In this document: positions 16,173-22,218 of the stretch, one piece after another
Layout: every line of letters starts with the position of its first letter
Numbering within the stretch: position 1 is the first letter of the stretch
DNA from: Cymbomonas tetramitiformis
Lineage: Eukaryota > Chlorophyta > Pyramimonadophyceae > Pyramimonadales > Pyramimonadaceae
Reading direction: 5' to 3'
Length of the DNA: 22,218 bases
Assembly (NCBI GenBank): GCA_001247695.2
Contig: LGRX02031513.1
Location: forward strand, 1-22,218
Translations under genes and position numbers: made by a program
Notes under the pieces: generated by a model
The model's database searches: none
What the model was told of the DNA's origin: nothing
The model's input: the letters and a program-made list of their open reading frames with translations, nothing else

Positions 16173-18665
16173 ATGTCAATGGCCAACGCATTCGAGTTCA
16201 CGCCTGCGGAGCCGGGTGACGGTGACTACATCGAGGTCGAGCGCGGTGGAGGCGACACCGATGACATCTTGCGCGGTGGGGACTGGTGGAGGCATCTTGT
16301 GCCGACCACCTTTGTTCCAGTGTGGGATGTGACGGGGCGGGCGTTGAGAGGGGAGCCCGCACCAGGATGGACGGACACGATGAGCACCTTCGCGGTGGCG
16401 CCAACTCCGGTGTCCAAGACGGACCCGGAGACATTGAGCGTGATGGACGGGGCGAGCCGACGATTGAGGAGATCGAAGAGATGGCCGGCGATCCGCGAGC
16501 GACTTCTTCGGCGAGCCACGCAGGAGAGGATGGAGGCGACGGGCACGATGGAGCACGAGCGAGCGAGGTACGTGCAGGAGGTGCAGAGCGTGGGAGCAGC
16601 GGTGCCGCTGCTTACGGAGCGAGCACATCTCATGGCGGCGGCGTTCGAGGATTGGCATGATGTGGACTTCCTCGTGCGAGGAGCCGCGTGTGGGATCGGG
16701 TGGCCGTCGCGGCCGATGGAGGTGGACGAGCCCTTTCACGTGCCCAATTACGTGGGCGACGAGCACATGGAGGCGATGGAGCGCGAGATCGAGAAGGAGC
16801 TCTTGGAGGCGCGCATCTTCCCAGCGGACGACAGGTTGCCGTGGGGCGTCTCTGCTTTGGGGATGGTGGAGAAGCTCCGCAATGGTAAAGTGAAGTACAG
16901 ACCTGTGTGGGACTACTCGCGACCGTGTGACATCGGCATCAACGCGAGGATCGAGCTGGAGAAGGACAAGTTCTCTTCGGTGAAGGACGCCTACGCCCTG
17001 CTTCGCCCAGGGTACTGGATGGTGAAGGTGGACTTGGACTCCGCTTACAGATCGGTGGGGGTGGCGAGCCAGTTCTGGCCCGCCCAGTGCTTCGAGTTCG
17101 GAGGGGTGCGTTACATGGACGCCCGTGCCCCATTCGGGAACCGGGCATTGCCGGGCATCTTCATGAGGTACACGCGTGCCATTGTGGCGTGGATGCAGGC
17201 ACAGGGGATCCCATGCGTGGGTTACCTAGATGACTTCTTCATGGTGGCAGCCACACGTGAGGCCGCGGAGGAGATGATGATGTTGTTGGTCGAGCTAGTC
17301 TCATTCCTGGGATTCCGGGTGAATTTGGCCAAGTGTGAAGGTCCAGAGCAGCTCATGGAGTTCTTAGGGGTGGAATTATCCACCTCGGGGGACGTGTGCA
17401 CAGCAGCCATCAGCAAGGACCGGGTGGACTTCGTCGTGCGCACGGCAAGAGAGGTGCGCCAGCAGGCAAGGCGGAAGCCGGTGCGCACGCGACAGCTGGA
17501 GAGCCTGTGGGGGCTCCTGGCGTTCTGCAGTCAGGTGGTGTGGGGACTGTCGTTGTACACGCGCAGGGGCTTCTCGTTGCTGGCGGCATCGGGGACGCGG
17601 GGAGCGGTGCGGGTGACACCGCCGGTGCTGGAGGATCTCGACACCATCGAGGAGGTGATCCGACGGTACAATGGCCGCAAGGTGGTGTTGTTCCGGGAGG
17701 ACGTGAAGGAGGATTTCTTCGCCACGGACTCGTCGGGCACGAAGGGGATGGGCGGCCTGATGGACGAGAGGTTCTTCCTGCACTCGTGGGAGGACGTGCG
17801 GAGGATGATCCAGAAGCCCTGGTTCCCGTTCAGGAAGGGCGTGCCCGAGAGCGAGCACATCAACTACCTGGAGCTGTTCGCAGTGTGGTGGGCGGTGGTG
17901 CTCTGGGGGCGGCACGTGCAGGGCCGCACGGTGGTGATCAGGATCGACAACCAGTGCGCCTTGCTCCAGGTGGCGAAGTGGTGGGGTCCGCCAGAGTACC
18001 TCCCGCTGCTTAAGCAGCTGTTCCTGACGTGCGTGCGCTACGACATCCGGCTTCGGCCGGTGTACATCACCACGAAGGACAACAAGCTGGCGGATCTGCT
18101 GTCGAGGATGCAGCTGCGGCAGTTCCACATGGAGCACCGGGCGTTCATGAGGGCGACGGTGTGGCGACAGGACCGTGATGATTGGATGCTCAGCCCGGCG
18201 GAGTTCCACTCGCTCGACATGGAGTTCGGGCCATTCACCCTGGACGCGTGCGTGGCGCCATCGAGGGCGAACGCCTTCTGCGCGGTGAGCTGGAGCCGGG
18301 AGGAGGATGCGCGGGTGCAGCGGTTCGACGGGCACCAGGCATGGGGGAACCTGCCATTCTCCATCATGTACGACATCATCGTGAACTTCCTCCGGTGCAA
18401 GAAGCGGCAGCAGATGGGCACATCGGGCACCTTCCTGGTGCCGGTCTGGGGGCAGGACCGAGGGCGGGCCCCAGACCCCACCTGGACGCTCATTTTGAGC
18501 ATGCCGGAGGTGTTCAAGGTGGTGCGAGAGTGGCGGAAGGGCACACACCTGTTCACCGCGCCTGCCTTGAAGGGTGGCGGGCGCTCGGAGTGGGGGCCCA
18601 CCAGGTGGAATGTGGTGGTGGTGCGAGTGGGCCCAGAGCCGGTGACGCTGCCGGGTTGGGTGTGA
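16173..18665 (+). CDS. DIRS Pol: reverse transcriptase, RNase H, methyltransferase-like domain
   Basis: The frame is open from 16023; the first ATG is at 16173 (MSMANAFEF), giving 830 residues to TGA 18663-18665. RT: RLPWGVSALGMVEK, KYRPVWDYSRP, VKVDLDSAYRSVG, NRALPGIFMRY and the active site YLDD at 17223-17234, then GFRVNLAKCE. RNase H: ATDSSG, INYLELFAVWWA, IRIDNQCA and TKDNKLADLLSR, giving the D-E-D-D set (about 17710-18110). A third domain, 18195 to about 18620, begins FGPFTLDACVAPSRANAF, has GNLPFS where adenine methyltransferases have NPPF/DPPW, and ends FLVPVWG. The enzyme copies element RNA into DNA and removes the RNA. The methyl-transfer role is unproven because the motif is altered. 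Confidence 0.9.
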   Translation: MSMANAFEFTPAEPGDGDYIEVERGGGDTDDILRGGDWWRHLVPTTFVPVWDVTGRALRGEPAPGWTDTMSTFAVAPTPVSKTDPETLSVMDGASRRLRRSKRWPAIRERLLRRATQERMEATGTMEHERARYVQEVQSVGAAVPLLTERAHLMAAAFEDWHDVDFLVRGAACGIGWPSRPMEVDEPFHVPNYVGDEHMEAMEREIEKELLEARIFPADDRLPWGVSALGMVEKLRNGKVKYRPVWDYSRPCDIGINARIELEKDKFSSVKDAYALLRPGYWMVKVDLDSAYRSVGVASQFWPAQCFEFGGVRYMDARAPFGNRALPGIFMRYTRAIVAWMQAQGIPCVGYLDDFFMVAATREAAEEMMMLLVELVSFLGFRVNLAKCEGPEQLMEFLGVELSTSGDVCTAAISKDRVDFVVRTAREVRQQARRKPVRTRQLESLWGLLAFCSQVVWGLSLYTRRGFSLLAASGTRGAVRVTPPVLEDLDTIEEVIRRYNGRKVVLFREDVKEDFFATDSSGTKGMGGLMDERFFLHSWEDVRRMIQKPWFPFRKGVPESEHINYLELFAVWWAVVLWGRHVQGRTVVIRIDNQCALLQVAKWWGPPEYLPLLKQLFLTCVRYDIRLRPVYITTKDNKLADLLSRMQLRQFHMEHRAFMRATVWRQDRDDWMLSPAEFHSLDMEFGPFTLDACVAPSRANAFCAVSWSREEDARVQRFDGHQAWGNLPFSIMYDIIVNFLRCKKRQQMGTSGTFLVPVWGQDRGRAPDPTWTLILSMPEVFKVVREWRKGTHLFTAPALKGGGRSEWGPTRWNVVVVRVGPEPVTLPGWV

Positions 18666-19690
18666 GGGCAGACTCGGTGGTGCAGGCACTGCTGCAGGAG
18701 CAGAAGCGCTACGAGGAGGAGGCGCTGGCGCAGAGCACTAGAGGAGCCTACAACACAAGGGCGAGGGCATTCGTGACGTTCTGCATCGCCTTCGCGTGCT
18801 TGGGGTGCTTGGAGCCGCTCCTGCCGGCCTCGGACGATGTGCTGGTGTGGTTCATCACGTTCTCATCGTGGTTCGTCGCCCCGAGCACCATCAAGAATTA
18901 CTTAGCGGCGGTGCGGCAATTGCACCTACAGCGGGGCCACGCGTGGAGGCCGGTGGCGGAGCGCTTCAGGGTAGCGGCTACCCTGCAGGGTGTGCGCAGG
19001 TGCTGGGACCGGCCCTCGAAGCCGGTCATGCCGCTCACTTTGCAGAACCTGTTGGACATGTCCCGCCATGTGGTGTTCGGCTCACTCTCAGAGCTGGCAT
19101 TGTGGGCGGCGGTCTTGGTGGGGTTCTTCGGATTATTCCGTAAAGACAACCTCACCATGGGTAAGGAGGACGCCTGCAACCCGAGGGCGGCTTTGGTGCG
19201 GGATGATGTGTTGTTCACCGAGGATGGCGAGACAGTGTGGATCAGGGTGAGGTACTCTAAGACCATCCGGTGCGGGGAGCGCTTTCACTGGGTGCCCCTT
19301 CGGAGGGTGCCGGGGTCGGCACTGTGCCCAGTGTGGGCGCTGCGGGCGCTCATGGGCGCTACGGCGGACAGGGCCGGTGACTCCCCCCTCTTCGTGGTGG
19401 AGAAGGTGGTGGGGAGGAAGGTGCAGGTGGTGCCCCTGACCCATGCGGGTCTGGTGGGGGGCATCAAGCGCCTGGCGAAGGCAGCGGGCCTGCGCCCAGA
19501 GGCCTACACCGGGCACTCGCTCAGGCGGGGCGGGGCCACAGCGGCGAAGCAGCTGGAGGTGCACACCATGTACATCAAGCACCAGGGGGACTGGCGCAGC
19601 GACTGCTACGAGAGGTACTGCGAGATGCAGCCCGAGCAGAGGCTCATCCTTCCGGGAGCCATGGCAGCGGCCGCGGCAGCACTCACGTGA
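18665..19690 (+). CDS. Tyrosine recombinase of the DIRS element
   Basis: About 341 residues from the end of the Pol ORF to TGA 19688-19690. An N-terminal SAM-like core-binding part contains STRGAYNTRARAF and STIKNYLAAVRQLH. The catalytic set is complete: Arg in GLFRKDNL (19139-19141), Lys in VRYSKTIRC, HSLRRGGAT (H-x-x-R), the HQGDW position, and Tyr in CYERYCEM, most likely the second Tyr at 19616-19618. It would insert a circular cDNA by strand exchange, replacing an integrase. No ATG lies near the domain start; the frame is open upstream to 18182 only as a shadow of Pol. Expression by a -1 shift or reinitiation at GGGTTGGGTGTGA is a guess. Confidence 0.9.
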   Translation, partial: RADSVVQALLQEQKRYEEEALAQSTRGAYNTRARAFVTFCIAFACLGCLEPLLPASDDVLVWFITFSSWFVAPSTIKNYLAAVRQLHLQRGHAWRPVAERFRVAATLQGVRRCWDRPSKPVMPLTLQNLLDMSRHVVFGSLSELALWAAVLVGFFGLFRKDNLTMGKEDACNPRAALVRDDVLFTEDGETVWIRVRYSKTIRCGERFHWVPLRRVPGSALCPVWALRALMGATADRAGDSPLFVVEKVVGRKVQVVPLTHAGLVGGIKRLAKAAGLRPEAYTGHSLRRGGATAAKQLEVHTMYIKHQGDWRSDCYERYCEMQPEQRLILPGAMAAAAAALT

Positions 19691-19782
19691 TGTGAGCGCA
19701 TGAAGGTGATGGCATCCTTCTCGGCCCCTGCCTGGCCCCCTTGGGTGAGTGTGTTCAGTGTTGCATTGTGCCACCGGCAGTC

Positions 19783-20020
19783 AGGCCGCTCAAGGGAGCG
19801 AAGAGCCCTGGGTAAGGCTAGGCCGCTCAAGGGAGCGAAGAGCCCTGGGTAAGGCTAGGCCGCTCAAGAGAGCGAAGAGCCCTGGGTAAGGCTAGGCCGC
19901 TCAAGAGAGCGAAGAGCCCTGGATAAGGCTAGACCGCTCAAGAGAGCGAAGAGCCCTGGGTAAGGCTAGGCCGCTCATGGTAGCGAAGAGTCTGATGACT
20001 AGGCCGCTCATGGTAGCGAG
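19783..20020 (+). repeat. 37-bp tandem repeat, a hairpin array, in the DIRS 3' region
   Basis: Units start at 19783, 19820, 19857, 19894, 19931 and 19968, with a shortened one from 20001. Each begins AGGCCGCTCAAGGGAGCGAA or a close variant, so each carries CGCTC/GAGCG (or CGCT/AGCG in the last two) as a small hairpin. The arms keep pairing although the loop changes from AAGG to AAGA to CATGGT. 19691-19782 and 20021-20097 show no gene. Confidence 0.9.
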
Positions 20021-20097
20021 AGAGGGACTGCCGGCACGCACATCACATCACTGAACCTGTCAGGTGAGCCACTGCACAGGGCAGGAGGCATGGTAGA

Positions 20098-20447
20098 GGC
20101 TGCACGAGAGGACTGCTTGCCAAGGAGGCACTCTGCTAGCCAAGGAGGCAAGGAAGCAAGCAGAGAAGCACTGTTAGCTAGGAAGAGAGCAACAATAGCT
20201 TAGCAGCTCGTGTAGCATTGTCACCTGACAGTCTCTGGGAGACACTCACTCAGCCAAAGGTCAGAATGCAAAATGAGCCTGGAAGGCAAAAGAGGAAAAG
20301 AGAAAAGGCAGAGAAAGGAAAAGAGAAATGGCAGAGAAAGGAAAGAAACAGCAATTAAACTAATAGCAATTTAATGAGAAACATTGCTGAGGCCTGCCAA
20401 CCTGCTTGACATGTGTGTCTCACCCTGCTGTGAATTGCTTGAAATAA
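20098..20447 (+). repeat. Split direct repeat B1
   Basis: 350 bp, matched by B2. Purine-rich in its second half (GGAAAAGAGAAATGGCAGAG). It ends GAAATAA directly against A2. Confidence 0.95.
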
Positions 20448-20484
20448 TTCAGAATTATTGCCTTGGAAATAATTCGGGTTATTT
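20443..20484. promoter_or_regulatory. Palindromic B1/A2 junction, candidate recombinase crossover site
   Basis: AATAATTC-A-GAATTATT (20443-20459) is a perfect 8-bp inverted repeat spanning the B|A joint at 20447/20448. A second dyad, AAATAA-TTCGGG-TTATTT, lies at 20467-20484. Paired arms around a short core are typical of tyrosine-recombinase sites. The same joint would form in a circular cDNA. Confidence 0.5.
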
Positions 20485-20712
20485 AAATCAAGACTCACAG
20501 CAGAGTCGCGCCCGCGGGAGGGCGCGACAGATCGGGCATAACCTGTAGGTACAGTCTGCCCGATCAGGCCCGATCTATACCGAGGCGGTATTAGATCGGA
20601 GGTAGTTGCGGCCCGCGAAGCCGCACACAAAAGTAGGAGCGTTTCACGGGCCTGGCAATTCTTGCAATTCTGACCCTGAAAGCTTCGGCTTTCTCTCTCA
20701 AATTCTGTAAAA
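20448..20712 (+). repeat. Split direct repeat A2
   Basis: 265 bp, 3 differences from A1. One of them turns the hairpin GAAAGC-TCCG-GCTTTC into GAAAGC-TTCG-GCTTTC, keeping the stem. TGTAA at 20706-20710 could serve as poly(A) signal. The 66-bp spacer at 20713-20778 has no repeat partner. Confidence 0.95.
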
Positions 20713-20778
20713 CCCTCCCTCCGCTCCACTCTGAGTTGTTTGCTTTGTTGTGGGATTGGGGATTGAGGGCTAGGTGAC

Positions 20779-21128
20779 GGCTGCACGAGAGGACTACTTG
20801 CCAAAGGGGCACTCTGCTAGCCACGGAGGCAAGGAAGGAAGCAGAGAAGCACTGTTAGCTAGGAAGAGAGCAACAGTAGCTTAGCAGCTCGTGTAGCATT
20901 GTCACCTGACAGTCTCTGAGAGACACTCACTCAGCCAAAGGTCAAAATGCAAAATGAGCCTGGAAGGCAAAAGAGGAAAAGAGAAAAGGCAGAGAAATGA
21001 AAAGAGAAATGGCAAAGAAAGGAAAGAAACAGCAATTAAACTAATAGCAATTTAATGAGAAACATTGCTGAGGCCTGCCAACCTGCTTGACATGTTTGTC
21101 TCACCCTGCTGTAAATTGCTTGAAATAA
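20779..21128 (+). repeat. Split direct repeat B2, right end of element
   Basis: 350 bp, about 12 differences from B1 by eye. It ends GCTTGAAATAA, after which the minisatellite resumes with CCAATAC. Confidence 0.95.
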
Positions 21129-21924
21129 CCAATACTATACACGACAGGGATCTCCCACACCTTGAAGGGCAGCGCATCGCGGGGCCAATACTATACGACA
21201 GGGATCTCCCACAGGGATGCTCCCACACCTTGAAGCAGCGCGTCGCGGGGCCAATACTATACGACAGGGATCTCCCACACCTTGAAGGGCAGCGCGTCGC
21301 GGGCCAATACTATACACGCAGGACTCCCACACCTTGAAGGGCGGCGTCGCGGGCGATCACAAGACCTCCCCACACCTTGAAGCTGAGGTCGCGGGGCCAA
21401 TACTATACACGACAGGATCTCCCACACCTTGAAGGGCAGCGTCGCGGGGCCAATACTATACTACGACAGGGGATCTCCCACCTTGAAGGGGGCGGCGCAT
21501 CGCGGGCCAATACCTCCCGACAGGGATCTCCCCACACACCTTGAAGGGGGCGGCGCGTGGGCCAATACCTTACACGACAGGATCTCCCACAGGGCAGCGC
21601 GTCGCGGGGCCGATACTATACACGACAGGGATCTCACCTTGAAGGGAGGCCAATACTATACACGACAGGATCTCCCCACCTTGAAGGGCGGTAGCGCGGG
21701 CCAATACTATACACACGACAGGGATCTCCCACACCTTGAAGGAGAAAGCGCGTCGCGGGGGCCGATACTATACACGACAGTCTCCCCACACACCTTGAAG
21801 AGCGAGGCGCGTCGCGGGGGCCAATACCATACGACAGGGATCTCCCAAACCTTGAAGGGCAGCGCGTCGCGGGGCCAATACTATACACGACAGGGATCTC
21901 CCACACCTTGAAGGGCAGCGCATC
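21129..21924. repeat. 56-bp minisatellite array, about 15 degenerate units
   Basis: Units begin CCAATACTATACACGACAGG (sometimes CCGATAC) and run through ATCTCCCACACCTTGAAGGG to GCGTCGCGGGG. Unit length varies from about 38 to 65 bp through small indels. The first and last units are the most regular. The array fills nearly all of the PH-gene intron. ORFs read across it are artefacts of the repeat. Confidence 0.95.
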
Positions 21925-21940
21925 ACTGCGCTGATGATAC

Positions 21941-22023
21941 CAGAGGGCCATCTTCCAAGACACCACGAGCCATTTCGTCTCCCACTTGACGGGCCACTTT
22001 GCTCGCCGCACCAACACGCCGCC
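21941..22023 (-). CDS. PH-domain protein gene, exon with the start of the PH fold
   Basis: 83 nt between acceptor CTCTGCAG (ends 22024) and donor GTATCATC (from 21940). The frame reads GGVLVRRAKWPVKWETKWLV, then VSWKMAL, which fits the opening of a PH domain: G-x-L, basic turn, W-x-x-x-W and two hydrophobic strands. A stop lies just upstream in this frame, so the acceptor is needed. It ends in phase 2 with TG; joining the next exon at 13091 completes Trp and continues the PH text. The intron between is 8849 nt and contains the minisatellite and the DIRS element; without the element it would be 885 nt. Upstream exons lie outside the window. Confidence 0.55.
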
Positions 22024-22093
22024 CTGCAGAGCCCGCCTCCATCCTCAAGCCCCTCCATCTCCGCATGGGATCTGCCAATGGCAGTGAGCTGCG

Positions 22094-22218
22094 CCACTCA
22101 ACGTTCAGTTTGGCACGGCGCTCGGGGGCTCTGCTTGGCGTGCAGCCACTCAACGTTCAGTTTGGCACGGCGCTCGGGGGCTCTGCTTGGCGTGCAGCCA
22201 CTCAACGTTCAGTTTGGC
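22094..22218. repeat. 52-bp tandem repeat at the window end
   Basis: Units start at 22094, 22146 and 22198 (last one cut by the edge) with CCACTCAACGTTCAGTTTGG followed by CACGGCGCTCGGGGGCTC. The two full copies appear identical, suggesting recent amplification. 52 is not a multiple of three, so it is probably intronic to the PH gene. Confidence 0.95.

Larger units (their letters stand above)
13165..21128 (+). mobile_element. DIRS-order (PAT/TOC-like) tyrosine-recombinase retrotransposon with split direct repeats
   Basis: The element is 7964 bp. It starts TTCAGAATTATT right after CGCGGGG and ends GCTTGAAATAA right before CCAATAC. Its architecture is A1 (13165-13429), genes, B1 (20098-20447), A2 (20448-20712), a short spacer, and B2 (20779-21128). 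That is the split-direct-repeat form of PAT/Ngaro-type DIRS elements. A1 and A2 differ at 3 of 265 positions by eye; B1 and B2 at about 12 of 350. It encodes Gag-like ORFs, RT-RNase H-methyltransferase-like Pol and a tyrosine recombinase with all catalytic residues, and no integrase or protease. Joining the flanks restores ...CGCGGGGCCAATAC... exactly as in the array, so there is no target duplication. Gag frames are shifted, so this copy may not be fully active. Confidence 0.9.

Noticed and set aside
18182..18664. Recombinase ORF starting at the ATG at 18182
   Set aside because: This part is the out-of-frame shadow of the methyltransferase-like domain. Its text is Gly/Ala/Arg/His-rich and carries no domain signal.
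21129..21924. Regular repeats that could suggest a CRISPR array
   Set aside because: Units are contiguous with no unique spacers, lengths are ragged, and the setting is a eukaryotic intron. It is a minisatellite.

Overview
The window looks like nuclear DNA of a GC-rich eukaryotic microalga, most likely a green alga (prasinophyte-like; Cymbomonas would fit). This is inference. It rests on short phase-matched GT-AG introns, a TGTAA poly(A) motif, a TOC/PAT-style tyrosine-recombinase retroelement with split direct repeats, and algal-style Ty3 and RLE-type LINE remains. Bacterial-type operons and rRNA or tRNA genes were not seen.

Layout. (1) 1-930: last exon and 3' region of a small basic protein gene (copy L), ending in a hairpin and T-run. 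(2) 906-5590, minus strand: a broken Ty3/gypsy element with retropepsin, RT, RNase H, an adenine-methyltransferase-like domain, integrase and GPY/F-like end. It has one stop codon, one frameshift and no visible LTRs. (3) 5590-5674: a fragment of an upstream exon of the same small gene family. (4) 5675-9960, minus strand: a 5'-truncated, decayed LINE with RT, CCHC knuckle and restriction-like endonuclease. (5) 9948-11318, plus strand: TG/TA microsatellites, then copy R of the family with three phase-compatible exons and the same structured 3' region as copy L. (6) 11557-22023, minus strand: the last five exons of a PH-domain gene, found here by splice-phase matching. Its largest intron (8849 nt) holds a 56-bp minisatellite, and the minisatellite holds an insertion. 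(7) 13165-21128, plus strand: that insertion, a DIRS-order (PAT/TOC-like) retrotransposon of 7964 bp with the arrangement A1 - genes - B1 A2 - B2. It encodes a Cys-rich ORF, Gag-like ORFs with a CCCH-like finger, RT-RNase H-methyltransferase-like Pol and a tyrosine recombinase. (8) 22094-22218: a 52-bp tandem repeat running off the window.

How the parts relate. The small gene family was tandemly duplicated and then broken up by the Ty3 and LINE insertions. The DIRS element entered one minisatellite unit inside the PH-gene intron, antisense to the gene. Removing the element restores an uninterrupted minisatellite unit junction with no target-site duplication, as expected for recombinase-mediated insertion. 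The PH gene and copy R are convergent, with 3' ends meeting near 11310-11330.

Most unusual observations: two copies of a structured 3' region whose helices differ by paired, compensating changes (possible new ncRNA); the same methyltransferase-like domain in two unrelated retroelements; and a tandem array of small hairpins in the 3' part of the DIRS element.
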